This document shows positions 1 through 8,885 of a stretch of 58,324 nucleotides of DNA, in pieces. The stretch is from Roseburia sp. 1XD42-34 (GTDB lineage Bacteria; Bacillota; Bacilli; Bacillales; Amphibacillaceae). Both the position numbers and the translations under genes were made by a program. Below the pieces are notes generated by a model that searched no databases, was not told the origin of the DNA, and saw only the letters and a program-made list of their open reading frames with translations. Numbering within the stretch: the first letter of the stretch is position 1; each line of letters starts with the position of its first letter. The stretch covers positions 1 to 58,324 of the forward strand of contig NZ_QWLJ01000031.1 of the NCBI RefSeq assembly GCF_009917385.1, given 5' to 3'.

Positions 1-78
1 ACCAAACAAATCGGCTATTCAAGCAATCGAGGTTACAAGGAAAAGGTGTTGGAGAAAAGATTGGGTATTAGAATTTGA
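1..78 (+). CDS. 3' end of an unidentified gene
   Basis: The window opens inside an open frame that reads 25 codons to a TGA at 76-78. The peptide is basic and ends KRLGIRI. It is too short to assign and could be the tail of a transposase or of any neighbour. The remaining bases up to 319 hold no gene; a possible -10 box (TATAAT, 291-296) precedes the regulator gene. Confidence 0.25.
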   Translation, partial: TKQIGYSSNRGYKEKVLEKRLGIRI

Positions 79-319
79 CATCAACAAAAGGAATAAAATT
101 ATTATTTGGCAAACTACTTTCAATGAAGTTAGATTCAATTGTCAATGAGCATTAAACATCGGGGGAAATATAAATAAAATTGTGACAATTAAGTTAGCAA
201 AGAGGCGGATTAAGCAGTTATCATCTTTCAATAACACTCTTCCACTTTATAATGGAAAAAGTATGTCTGTCTAAGCCTTTCTAACTGAGCTATAATGATA
301 ATTAGTGGGAGGGATTGAG

Positions 320-1561
320 GTGCCTTTACACATAAGTAAGCGAATGCAAATACTATTAACGTGCTTTTTAAATGCGGATCGATATCTGACTAGTTCTTAT
401 TTAGCAAAACAGGTTGGGTGCTCGTCTAAAACAGTGAGAGAAGATATTAAGAAATTGAATTCTGAATTATCAAACGAAGGTATGGGAATTTCATCTAAGA
501 AGGGAAGTGGTTATAAGCTTATAGGTGAAAATAAAGATGAGTTAACCAAAAGATTTATTCACAATACGAATGTTGTTATCTCTAAAGCATTACAAAACCC
601 TGTTACACCTGAAGAAAGAATGCGCTTTATTGTAAAGAAGTTATTGTACACAAATAACTGTGTAAATATTTCTGATTTTGCTACGGAATTATATGTTAGT
701 GAATCTACAATTAAAAATGATATAAAACATGCTAGAGAAATATTAAATAAATATAATATCAAAATTAGTAAAGGTATCACAGGATTATATGCTGTAGGGC
801 ATGAAATAAATAAGCGTTTTTGTATCGCGGATTTTTTGTACCAAAATTCTAAGATTGATGAACAAGTCATTATCAACTATATGTATATTGAAAATGAGGC
901 AACTAATAAAATAATCAAAGATATAAAGAAAACTATATTAGATATATTAACAGAAGAAAATATGACTATATCGGATTACGCCTTAAAGAAAATTACGATT
1001 CATATCGTGATTGCTATTAATCGAATTAAAAATGGTCAATATATTGAGTTTAATTCTAAAAGGTTACATCAACTTACCAATGAACAGGAATTTAAAACAG
1101 CTGAAAAAATAATTGCCTCAATTAGTCAAAAATACAAAATGTATTTCTTTTCTCCAGAAGAAACAGCTTATATAACGATGCATCTTATTGGAAATAGAAT
1201 AGCTAAAAAACATCAAATCACCTCAGATCTACACGAACTAATAAGTGACGAAATGCTCAAACTTTCACTTTCGGTCATTGAAGAAGTAAACAATAATCTA
1301 AAAGGGTTGGATTTACTTAAAGATGAAGAGCTTATTTACAGCTTGGGAATACACTTGAAACAGTTACTAAACAGGTTAGATTTTCAAATGAACATTAGTA
1401 ATCCATTTTTAAATACGATAAAGATTAAGTACCCATTAGCATTTGAAGCAGGGGTTGCAGCAGCTAAAAGAATTATGAAAGAAACTAATTTCAAAATTGG
1501 TGATAATGAAATTGGTTTTTTGGCAATGCACTTTGGTGCTGCTATTGAAAAACAGAAATAA
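320..1561 (+). pseudogene. PRD-type PTS regulator (BglG/MtlR-like), N-terminal part cut by an in-frame stop
   Basis: This is the N-terminal two thirds of a multidomain PTS-controlled transcription activator. An HTH_11 domain lies at about residues 5-65 and a second Mga-type HTH at about 95-160. Two PRD modules follow with their regulatory histidines visible (KKITIHIVIAIN, AYITMHLIGNR, YSLGIHLKQLL and AMHFGAAIE). The GTG at 320 is preferred because GGGAGGG at 307-313 sits 6 nt before it; the upstream GTG at 305 overlaps that ribosome site. The frame ends at TAA 1559-1561, but the same frame continues at once with an EIIB-like and EIIA domain (next entry). The full gene would therefore be about 658 codons, as usual for this family. 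A single CAA-to-TAA change would explain the stop. The truncated HTH-PRD-PRD piece may still bind DNA but has lost its PTS-sensing tail. It should have controlled the PTS genes downstream. Confidence 0.85.
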
Positions 1562-2296
1562 CAACAGCTTGTAAAAAGAAAGAAAATCGCATTAGTATGT
1601 GCTTCTGGAACCGCCACTTCCAATCTATTGTTAACTAAATTATCTCACGTTTTAGAGCCGGGTTACCGTATGATGGGAGTTTATTCTTTTCATCAGATTG
1701 AAGAACTACTTATTCAAAAACCTGATTTAATATTAACGACAGTTCCATTATTACAAAAGATAGACATTCCTGTGATCCCTATTTCAAACATTTTAGGGGA
1801 AGAAGATATCTTCGTTCTGCGAGAAGATCTGGATAAGTATCATAGAGGCGAAAAATCATTAGTTCATCTTATGAAAAAAAATCTCTTCTTTAACGATGTA
1901 GACATAGATAATAAAGAAGAATTGCTTCACTATTTGACAAATAAGATGATAGATGCTGGATATATAACTCATAATATTAAAGATTCTATATTTTTAAGAG
2001 AAAGTATAGCTTCCACTGCTATAGGAAATAAAGTAGCAATTCCTCACCCTATTAATATTGAAGTAAGTAAATCTTGTATTTGTACGGCAATATTAAACAA
2101 TGAAATGGATTGGGACAAAGACGAAAGGGTGGTAATAGTATTTATCATTGTATTAGAAAATAAGTGGGCGCCATATTTCCAAGAAATTTTTTCTGAATTA
2201 TATAGTCTAACTAGTTCTTATGATAGCATAGCAGATTTACGAACAAAAAATAATTTCGATGAGTTTATAAAAGATATTACGGCAAAGTTGGGATGA
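1562..2296 (+). pseudogene. C-terminal EIIB-like and EIIA part of the same PRD regulator
   Basis: In the same frame as the preceding gene and directly after its stop codon, the sequence reads a typical EIIB-gat-like start (KKIALVCASGTATSNLL, with the Cys that is normally phosphorylated). It then runs into an EIIA-fru/mtl domain with the AIPHP histidine motif (about 135 codons after the stop). An open frame with an internal TTG start (1628) exists, but no good ribosome site precedes it and it would lack the EIIB Cys loop. I therefore read this as the detached tail of the regulator, not a separate gene. If translation reinitiated, a free EIIA-like protein could result. The sequence shows no other damage in this half, so the stop looks recent, unless it is a sequencing error. 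Confidence 0.8.
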
Positions 2297-2302
2297 ACAT
2301 TT

Positions 2303-2770
2303 ATGAAGAACATAGAGTTAATTAATGAAAAACTGATTGAAATGGAGAGTAATTCAACAACTAAAGAAGAAGCGTTATGTGAAGTGGCAACAATTGCTTA
2401 CAAAGCAGAAAGGGTTACTAATAAATTACTTTATTATAAAAGCTTAGTAGAAAGGGAAAGAGAATCTACGACTGGATTTGGCAACGGTTTCGCTATTCCT
2501 CATGCGAAAGAAGATATAGTTAAACAGCCAACGATTATTGTAGTTCGTTTAAACAATCCAGTCGATTGGAACTCTCTTGATAATAAACCTGTAAAAATGT
2601 TAGTTGCATTAGCAATTCCAAAAAAATATAAAGGAACGGTGCATTTAAAATTATTAGCTAATCTTTCAGAAAACCTAATGGAAGAAAAATTTAGAAAACA
2701 ATTATTATATTCAACAAATAAAGATGGTATATGTACAACGATCAAAAATATAATGGAGGAATTAACATGA
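2303..2770 (+). CDS. PTS fructose-type EIIA component
   Basis: A 155-residue EIIA of the fructose/mannitol (PtsN-like) family. It accepts phosphate from HPr on a histidine and passes it to EIIB. The active-site motif GFGNGFAIPHAKED places the phospho-histidine near residue 67. The length matches a stand-alone EIIA. It begins 6 nt after the regulator tail and overlaps the start of the EIIB gene by 4 nt, so it belongs to one operon with EIIB and EIIC. It appears intact. The sugar is unknown; the domain arrangement of separate A, B and C genes recalls the frv-type systems. Confidence 0.88.
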   Translation: MKNIELINEKLIEMESNSTTKEEALCEVATIAYKAERVTNKLLYYKSLVERERESTTGFGNGFAIPHAKEDIVKQPTIIVVRLNNPVDWNSLDNKPVKMLVALAIPKKYKGTVHLKLLANLSENLMEEKFRKQLLYSTNKDGICTTIKNIMEELT

Positions 2771-3094
2771 ATATATTAGCAATTACAGCTTGTCCGGCGG
2801 GAGTTGCTCATACGTATATGGCAAAAAGAGCACTGGAAAAAGCTGCAAAAGAAAAAGGATACAAAATAAAAGTGGAAACTCAAGGTTCTATGGGGATAGA
2901 AAATGAATTAAAGGAAAAGGAAATTAATAAAGGAAAAGGAAATTAATAAAGCCGATGTGGTTATAATTGCTGCTGATACTAAAATTGAAAAAGCTAATCG
3001 TTTTATGGCGAAAAATGTATATGAGACATCTGTATCTTCTGCAGTGAAAAATGCTTTTAAAGTTATTGATAGTGCTATAGAAGAATTAGATTGA
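2767..3094 (+). pseudogene. PTS fructose-type EIIB component, frameshifted by a 19-bp tandem duplication
   Basis: The ATG at 2767 overlaps the stop of the EIIA gene. The start is a perfect EIIB-fru N-terminus (MNILAITACPAGVAHTYMA, phospho-Cys at residue 9). After about 52 codons the sequence GGAAAAGGAAATTAATAAA is present twice in tandem (2913-2931 and 2932-2950), which throws the frame into an early stop at 2944-2946. Removing one copy gives an uninterrupted 102-residue EIIB (…EKEINKADVVIIAADTKIEK… to the TGA at 3092-3094), the normal length of the family. The gene is therefore inactive as sequenced. Without EIIB the permease cannot phosphorylate its sugar unless another EIIB substitutes. 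Confidence 0.88.
2913..2950 (+). repeat. Perfect 2 x 19-bp tandem duplication inside the EIIB gene
   Basis: Units 2913-2931 and 2932-2950 are identical. As 19 is not a multiple of three, two copies break the reading frame and one copy restores it, so slipped-strand loss of a unit would reactivate the gene. Confidence 0.95.
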
Positions 3095-3109
3095 AAATGG
3101 GGTGAGCTT

Positions 3110-4117
3110 ATGAATAATGTAAAAAAGCATTTAATGACTGGTGTATCTTATATGATTCCGATTGTAGTTGCAGGAGGAATATTATTATCTTTAGGCGTAA
3201 TTTTTGGAGAAGAAACGGCAATGGGTGAACAATTAGTTAATTATGGTGTATGGACTTTAGGTCTTATGGTTCCCATGATTGCTGGATATATTTCTTATTC
3301 AATTGCTGATAGACCTGGTGTAGCTGTTGGTTTGGCAAGTGGTGTTTTTGCTAGTGAATTAGGAACAGGATATATAGGCGGTATTTTAGTTGGTTTTTTT
3401 GCAGGTTGGATAACAAATCAATTAAAAAAAATACCTATGCATCACCATATAGCTGTGATAAAACCAATTATGATCATTCCTTTGTTAGGGATTGGAGCTT
3501 CAGCACTTTTTATGTATATCATTTCCATTCCTTTAACGCCTGCTATGGAAGGGTTAGAGAATTGGCTCGTATCGTTAGAAGGAAGCAATTTATTATTTCT
3601 TGGATTTATTATAGCTGCTATGATGGCGTTTGATATGGGAGGACCAGTAAATAAAATTGCCCTGGCATTTGCTTATGCTACTTTGGCGGAAGGGATATAT
3701 GCTCCAATGGCAGCATGTTGGATAGGAATAATGGCTGCGCCTTTAGGGTTGGGGTTATCTACCTTGATTTTTCCTAAAAAGTTTTCGAAGTCTGAAAAAG
3801 GGAATTCTGTTCCAGCTATTATTATGGGATCTTTAGGTATTACAGAAGGAGCAATTCCATATGCAGTGGCGACTCCGTTAAAAGTTATACCTGTTATTAC
3901 ATTAGCCTCAGGAATAGGTGGTGGAATTGCTTTGGTATTAGGAGCAAAAGCACCAATCCCTGCTGCCATTGGAATTTGGGGGCTCCCTTTTGTACAAAGG
4001 CCACTTATGCTCCTAGTAGGTCTACTGATATCCATTGTTACCATTGCTTTAGTAGTAGGTCTAATTAGAAAAGAAAGCGATGTAAATGAAGAAGAGAGTC
4101 AATTGATTTTTGAATAG
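3110..4117 (+). CDS. PTS fructose-type EIIC permease
   Basis: A 335-residue membrane protein of the fructose EIIC family, the sugar channel of the PTS encoded here. It starts with the family hallmark MTGVSYMIPIVVAGGILL. It has about nine to ten hydrophobic segments, the DMGGPVNKIA loop and the GSLGITEGAIPYA motif, which lines the sugar site in this family. GGGGTGA precedes the ATG. The gene stands 15 nt after the broken EIIB frame and appears intact. The substrate cannot be read from the sequence. Confidence 0.88.
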   Translation: MNNVKKHLMTGVSYMIPIVVAGGILLSLGVIFGEETAMGEQLVNYGVWTLGLMVPMIAGYISYSIADRPGVAVGLASGVFASELGTGYIGGILVGFFAGWITNQLKKIPMHHHIAVIKPIMIIPLLGIGASALFMYIISIPLTPAMEGLENWLVSLEGSNLLFLGFIIAAMMAFDMGGPVNKIALAFAYATLAEGIYAPMAACWIGIMAAPLGLGLSTLIFPKKFSKSEKGNSVPAIIMGSLGITEGAIPYAVATPLKVIPVITLASGIGGGIALVLGAKAPIPAAIGIWGLPFVQRPLMLLVGLLISIVTIALVVGLIRKESDVNEEESQLIFE

Positions 4118-4138
4118 TTAAATTTACAGGTGGTACTT

Positions 4139-5323
4139 ATGAAGATACAATTTGATAAAGTAGTAGAGAGAAAAGGAACGTACTGTACACAATGGGACTA
4201 TATTGAAGACAGGTTTGGCGAGAAAAACATTTTACCTTTCTCCATATCAGATATGGACTTTCAAACTCCAGTAGAGATAAGAAATCATATAAAGGAGTGG
4301 ACAGACCATGGTGTTTTTGGATATACGAGGTGGAATAACAGCGATTATAAAAGTGCAATTGTAACATGGTATAAAAAAAGACATAACGCTGATATAGTTA
4401 GTGAATGGATTGTATATAGTCCTAGTGTTATTTATTCAATTTCAAAACTTATAGCACTATTAACAAGAGAAAATGATGCCATTGTTATGCAAACTCCAGC
4501 ATATGATGCATTTTTCAAAACGATTAAACAATCTGAAAGAAAGTTAATAAAAAATCCTTTGTTATATGAAGATGGTTATTATGGGATAGATTGGATAGAT
4601 CTAGAAGAAAAGCTTGCAAAATCCGAATCAAAAGTATTTTTATTCTGTAATCCCCATAACCCAACTGGTAGAGTATGGCGGAGGGAAGAAATAATAAAAA
4701 TAGTTAAATTATGTGATTGTTATGGTGTTAAAGTGATCTCTGATGATATTCATATGGATATTATTTATGGAGAAAATAAGTATATTCCAATTATTAATGT
4801 TGCCTCTGAACTAAATAATGTATTTATATGTACATCGGGTAGTAAAACGTTTAATACACCTAGTTTAGGAGGGTCCTATGTTATCATTCCGGATCATAAA
4901 GTCAGGAATAAGTATTTATCTTTAATGAAAGATCGGGATGGTTTAGGAAGTGCTTCCATATTTGGTATGGTTGCACTAATAGCAGGATATAACTATGCAG
5001 AATATTGGGTTGATGAGTTACGTAAATATTTATATCAAAATATGGAAATAGTGTATGACTATTTAAAAAAAGAAATTCCATTACTACATTTTTCAATACC
5101 TGAATCTACATACCTAGCTTGGATTGATGCTAGCAAACTAAACGCAAGTAATAAGAAGATTCAAGATTATTTGGTCCATGTAGGGAAGGTAGGTATTATG
5201 TCTGGTGAAGTATACGGCGAAACTGAAAAATTTCTAAGAATGAATATAGGTTGTCCAAAAGAGAAAATATATGATGGATTAGAAAGATTAAAATTTGCGG
5301 TGAATTACATGTTAAACGCTTAA
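4139..5323 (+). CDS. MalY/PatB-type pyridoxal-phosphate C-S beta-lyase
   Basis: A 394-residue fold-type I PLP enzyme of the MalY/PatB group, whose members cleave C-S bonds of cystathionine or cysteine S-conjugates to pyruvate, ammonia and a thiol. The opening motif LPFSISDMDFQTP is typical of the group. CNPHNPTGR (about 170-178), SDDIH (about 201-205) and SGSKTFNTPSL with the PLP-binding lysine near residue 236 are present. The ATG at 4139 is chosen because AGGTGG (4128-4133) lies just before it. It follows the EIIC gene by 21 nt and so is likely part of the PTS operon. E. coli pairs malY with the PTS gene malX, a precedent for this company. It may act on a sugar-linked thio compound, but a general lyase role is equally possible. 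Confidence 0.82.
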   Translation: MKIQFDKVVERKGTYCTQWDYIEDRFGEKNILPFSISDMDFQTPVEIRNHIKEWTDHGVFGYTRWNNSDYKSAIVTWYKKRHNADIVSEWIVYSPSVIYSISKLIALLTRENDAIVMQTPAYDAFFKTIKQSERKLIKNPLLYEDGYYGIDWIDLEEKLAKSESKVFLFCNPHNPTGRVWRREEIIKIVKLCDCYGVKVISDDIHMDIIYGENKYIPIINVASELNNVFICTSGSKTFNTPSLGGSYVIIPDHKVRNKYLSLMKDRDGLGSASIFGMVALIAGYNYAEYWVDELRKYLYQNMEIVYDYLKKEIPLLHFSIPESTYLAWIDASKLNASNKKIQDYLVHVGKVGIMSGEVYGETEKFLRMNIGCPKEKIYDGLERLKFAVNYMLNA

Positions 5324-5360
5324 TGTTTTGAGTGTTTTACAGAGTTTTGTTTTTGTCACC

Positions 5361-5555
5361 ATATATAAGATACTGTAACATTGTAAGACTCTCGCTTCAA
5401 GAGTTGGATAATCTGTATTGCAACAAGTCTAAGTAGGAGATTACAGCAGCATCTAAATACCGATTTGTGCAGAGGCCTTTAAGTCATACCAATATGGTAC
5501 TAGCAGTCAGTGGGGGAAATGAAAACTTCCCACTGATTGAAGATTCAATTTATTG
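5361..5555 (+). repeat. R1 repeat, copy A
   Basis: One of eight copies of a dispersed intergenic repeat. Landmarks are an outer arm near TATATAAG, a central inverted arm ending before CATCTAAATA, a conserved AGGCCTTTAAGTCATACC block, and a 3' hairpin (CAGTCAGTGGG at 5504-5514 with CCCACTGATTG at 5529-5539), then GAAGATTCAATTTA. The hairpin sequence differs from other copies while pairing is kept. It lies just left of the CRISPR array. Confidence 0.7.
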
Positions 5556-5604
5556 AGATGGTTAGATTACTTCCGTTTCACCACTATTCGATAAAGTAGT
5601 TGAT

Positions 5605-5901
5605 TCTTCCATCCACTTACCTATACAAGGTGCGACCTGAATCTATTACTGTAAGTGTAGATGTGAAAATAATTTCAATCCACGCACCTATATAAGGTGC
5701 GACATTGTAAATCTTTATCGGAAACGAAAAGAGCGAGAATTTCAATCCACGCACCTATATAAGGTGCGACAATATAATTGATACAGACAGGTTATTTGCA
5801 CATGATTTCAATCCACGCACCTATATAAGGTGCGACGATTTACGTATAAACAAAGTTATCGGTGAGTATATTTCAATCCACGCACCTATATAAGGTGCGA
5901 C
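5605..5901 (-). CRISPR. CRISPR array 1, type I-C-like, five repeats and four spacers
   Basis: 32-nt repeats lie at 5605-5636 (degenerate), 5672-5703, 5739-5770, 5805-5836 and 5870-5901, with spacers of 35, 35, 34 and 33 nt. The four good repeats are identical, start ATTTCAATCCACGCACC and end AAGGTGCGAC; GCACCT/AGGTGC forms the stem. Read on the minus strand, the repeat begins GTCGCACC and ends GGATTGAAAT, the usual subtype I-C form, so the array is transcribed leftwards. The degenerate repeat at 5605 is then the old trailer end. That repeat carries the TATAC loop variant of the array at the far end of the window. No cas gene is present. Confidence 0.95.
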
Positions 5902-6075
5902 TGCGATTTTCTCCTAAAAAATTACAAAAACCGAATAAAAGTGCTTACTTTAAAGAGGAAATCAATAATATTGATTAAATAAACGTTAATTTAGTTCCAT
6001 AAATTACCATAAAATATTTAAATAGTGGTGCGAATCCCTCGGGGTTTTCATGTGCACTTCAGGTTCGCACTAAGA
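5902..6075 (-). promoter_or_regulatory. Probable CRISPR leader of array 1
   Basis: The AT-rich stretch on the leader-proximal side of the array ends with an imperfect inverted pair, GGTGCGAATCCC (from 6027) and AGGTTCGCACT (6061-6071), around TTTTCATGTGCACTTC. From memory, an inverted GTGCGAAC/GGTTCGCAC block of this kind is typical of I-C leaders. Its place beside the perfect repeats, opposite the degenerate repeat, supports the call. Confidence 0.65.
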
Positions 6076-6169
6076 ATAACCCCATGTTTATTTTACATAT
6101 CAATTATACAGCAGTTTAAAATAAAGATCACTTAACTATGACGAAATCAACAAAAGAATAATTACCTAG

Positions 6170-6889
6170 TTAATGGTTCTTTTCTGAGATGAATTTAAAG
6201 GAGTATTTTTTCGGGTGGTAATATACTTTAGAATACTCAAAGGGTTTCCCATCTTTAAACACTGTAAAAGCCTTTAAAAATAGCAATGGTTGACTATCCT
6301 GCAATTGCAGGATTTTTTTTAGCTCTTCATTAGGAAGAATTGGTATTAATTCACCGTACCTTTTGTCGATGGTGTATCCTTTGTTTTCAATATAATTGTA
6401 TTTAGATTTTTTTATCACTTCAATAGAAAAATCAGGAAATAAATCAACGGGTAAAAAAGATTCCTCCAATAAAAACGGCTCATGATCAGCATAGCGTAGT
6501 CGCTTCATATAGTAGACCTTTTCATTATTTGAGATATTTAAAATCTCTTGAACCTCCTCTATAGGATCCATCAACTTAAATTCTAATACTTCATTTTGGG
6601 GGTTATTTTGTAATTTTTGCATCTCTTCAGTAAAGCCCTGGAGATGAAGAATATTATGCTCTACTTTGTTGTGGGAAACATACGTCCCGCTACCTTGTAT
6701 GCTGTAAAGTAACCCTTCTTCAACTAAAAGTTTTATCGCCTGCCTAACGGTGACTCGACTAACTTCATAAGTTTTTGCTAACTTTGCCTCAGCAGGGATG
6801 GCATCACCCTTAGAAAGCTTAGATTCGATAATATCTTCCTTAATTTTATTTGCGATTTGCCTATATAGTGGCAAAGAAGTCTTCCACAT
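6170..6889 (-). CDS. GntR-family (HutC subfamily) regulator with UTRA domain
   Basis: A 239-residue sugar-responsive repressor. The N-terminal winged helix (PLYRQIANKIKEDI… to GSGTYVS, about 7-73) is the GntR DNA-binding domain. The rest is a UTRA ligand domain (YYMKRLRYADHEPFLLEESFLP). NagR/YvoA and TreR of Bacillus have this layout and bind amino-sugar or sugar phosphates. AGGGTAGGG precedes the ATG. It is divergent from the phospho-glycosidase gene at 7048, so it likely represses the 7048-11037 operon and is relieved by the phosphosugar the operon handles. The 3' side (5976-6169) carries no gene apart from the leader. Confidence 0.88.
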   Translation of the reverse strand: MWKTSLPLYRQIANKIKEDIIESKLSKGDAIPAEAKLAKTYEVSRVTVRQAIKLLVEEGLLYSIQGSGTYVSHNKVEHNILHLQGFTEEMQKLQNNPQNEVLEFKLMDPIEEVQEILNISNNEKVYYMKRLRYADHEPFLLEESFLPVDLFPDFSIEVIKKSKYNYIENKGYTIDKRYGELIPILPNEELKKILQLQDSQPLLFLKAFTVFKDGKPFEYSKVYYHPKKYSFKFISEKNH

Positions 6890-6957
6890 TCATTTCCCTA
6901 CCCTTCATAATGCTATATTTAGTTTACCATTTTAATACGAATTATCATAACCAAACA

Positions 6958-7039
6958 ATTTAGCATTAAAATTGTATTAAAGTTGTATTGATTTTGTTTT
7001 AGAATTATGCTATTATGTAAACAACAAATATGAAAGGGG
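6958..7039 (+). promoter_or_regulatory. Promoter region of the GH4-chbG-PTS operon
   Basis: A -10 box TATTAT (about 7011-7016) is preceded by a TTGTTTT element about 17 nt upstream. Next to it TTGTATT occurs twice (AATTGTATTAAAGTTGTATTG, 6970-6990), a spacing that could serve as operator for the divergent GntR protein. AAAGGGG at 7033-7039 is the ribosome site for the ATG at 7048. Confidence 0.5.
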
Positions 7040-7047
7040 TTTCTCAT

Positions 7048-8373
7048 ATGAAGAAACAAAATCTAGTAATCGTCGGTGGCGGAAGTACTTATACCATTGG
7101 AATGATCATGAGCCTAATTGCAGAAAAGAAAAATTTCCCTTTAAATTCAATTACATTTTATGATAACGATGAAAAACGTCAGGAAAAGGTTGCTAAAGCA
7201 ACAGCCATCATTTTAGATGAATATTATCCAGAATTAAAATCTTTCCATTATACAACGAATAAAGAAACAGCTTTTACTGGAATAGATATTGCTTTTATTC
7301 AAATCAGAACTGGTGGACTTCAAATGCGCGAGCTGGATGAACAAATTCCATTAAAATACGGGGTGGTCGGACAGGAAACATGTGGTCCAGGTGGGATGGC
7401 ATATGGATTACGCTCGATTAAAGATATGATAGAGCTTGTTTATGATATTAAAAAGTACTCCAAGGATGCTTGGATTCTAAATTATACAAACCCAGCAGCT
7501 ATTGTAGCGGAAGCATTGAAAAGAGAATTCCCGCAAGATCCTAAGCTATTAAACATTTGCGATATGCCGATTGCTATTATGCATAGCTTCGCAACGATGC
7601 TAAACAAAAACATATGGGATCTAGTCCCATCTTACTTCGGTCTCAATCATTTTGGCTGGTTTACGAAAATCGAGGATAATAAAGGGAATGATTTAACCCA
7701 AATCATTAAAGATACTATTATGGGGAAAGGATTTGTACCTACAGATCAGGAAATTGCTAATGATCCATCATGGAAGCAGACATTTGAACAAGCAAGGAAA
7801 ATGCTGATTGATTTCCCAGAGTTTTTACCAAATACGTACTTGCAATACTATCTCTATCCCGATGATTTAGCTAAAAAAGAAAGCCCTACAAATACTCGTG
7901 CACGCCAAGTGATCAACGGGCGGGAAAAAAGAATAACCAAGCTTTGTAACCAAATTATTCAAGACAAATCTACTGCAAATGTTGAACTGCATGTGGACAT
8001 TCATGGAGTGTACATGGTCAAAGCAGCAGCTTCGTTAGTTTATAACTTAAAACAAACATATATCGTTATGGTTGAAAATAACGGAATTATCTCTAACATA
8101 CCAGAGGATGCCATGGTTGAGGTTCCAGCCTTGTTAACAGCGAGTGGCCCTAAGCCTTTCTCTGTTGGTAAAATTCCAACGTTTTATAAAGGTTTAATTG
8201 AAAATCAGTTTGCTTACGAAAAGTTAGTCGCAGATGCGTACTTTGAAAATAGCTATACCAAGGCTCTACAAGCATTAACCTTAAATAGAACAGTTGTTCA
8301 TGTTCCAACCGCAAAAGCTATACTTAATGATCTAATTGAAGCTAATAAAGGATATTGGCCAGAATTGCAGTAA
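7048..8373 (+). CDS. GH4 family 6-phospho-alpha-glucosidase-like hydrolase
   Basis: A 441-residue NAD- and divalent-metal-dependent glycosidase of family GH4, which splits a phosphorylated disaccharide after PTS uptake. GGGST (10-14) is the NAD loop, NYTNP lies at 145-149, CDMP at 171-174 and GLNHFGW at 198-204. Cys171 and the His in NHFGW match the metal ligands known for GlvA-type enzymes. The CDMP form (rather than CNVP) is that of 6-phospho-alpha-glucosidases. The first in-frame ATG at 7030 lies ahead of the ribosome site, so 7048 is the start. It is first in a run with chbG and an EIICB, which suggests an N-acetylated disaccharide as an alternative to maltose. Confidence 0.87.
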   Translation: MKKQNLVIVGGGSTYTIGMIMSLIAEKKNFPLNSITFYDNDEKRQEKVAKATAIILDEYYPELKSFHYTTNKETAFTGIDIAFIQIRTGGLQMRELDEQIPLKYGVVGQETCGPGGMAYGLRSIKDMIELVYDIKKYSKDAWILNYTNPAAIVAEALKREFPQDPKLLNICDMPIAIMHSFATMLNKNIWDLVPSYFGLNHFGWFTKIEDNKGNDLTQIIKDTIMGKGFVPTDQEIANDPSWKQTFEQARKMLIDFPEFLPNTYLQYYLYPDDLAKKESPTNTRARQVINGREKRITKLCNQIIQDKSTANVELHVDIHGVYMVKAAASLVYNLKQTYIVMVENNGIISNIPEDAMVEVPALLTASGPKPFSVGKIPTFYKGLIENQFAYEKLVADAYFENSYTKALQALTLNRTVVHVPTAKAILNDLIEANKGYWPELQ

Positions 8374-8414
8374 GAAAAACAAAGAAAACAAGAGAAAACG
8401 TTAGTATATAGAGG

Positions 8415-8680
8415 GAGTATAAAATTTGCTGCTTGGAGATAAGGGAATAACGGAATAGCCACGTCCAGCGTAAGCGCTCAGCAACGATGCAACTTCACGA
8501 ATCGCCCTACGATAAGTCACCATCGGTTCGTGGTTAAGAGGAAGGCCGACTAAATACGGGCTTGCCGCCCGACGTCGGCATACCCCTGGTTTTAGTGGCA
8601 TGGTTCCTAAAACTTTAGGTGATTCGTTGCAGCCGCTACGTTGCTAAATGGGCGCTCCGCGCTTTGTTCCACTATAGGAA
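8415..8680 (+). repeat. R2 repeat with hairpin module
   Basis: A dispersed repeat starting near AGTATAAAATTT. It has the core CCTACGATAAGTCACCATCGG and a module GGCCGAC…CGTCGGC that encloses GGGCTTGCCGCCC. Its end CGCTACGTTGCTAAATGGGCGC is an imperfect inverted copy of the left GCGCTCAGCAACGATGC. It fills the gap between the GH4 and chbG genes. Confidence 0.7.
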
Positions 8681-8736
8681 AGTATAAAATTTTTTTGGTT
8701 TATAGTATAAGAAAAACAAAAGGCTTTCGTCATAAG

Positions 8737-8760
8737 ACTTGGCGACAAGCCAAGTTTTTC
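8737..8760 (+). terminator. Intrinsic terminator-like hairpin
   Basis: ACTTGGC (8737-8743), loop GACA and AGCCAAGT, then TTTTTC. It lies between the GH4 gene and chbG, so the two may be only partly cotranscribed. Confidence 0.6.
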
Positions 8761-8885
8761 TAAGAGAAAAATGGTCAACGTACTTGCTGTGGTAACATGT
8801 GTTCATGTTTAGATTAGATACAGACAATACTAACAAATGCAATTTTCTAACAATAAAACTACCAACATAAGGGAAGGGATTAAAA

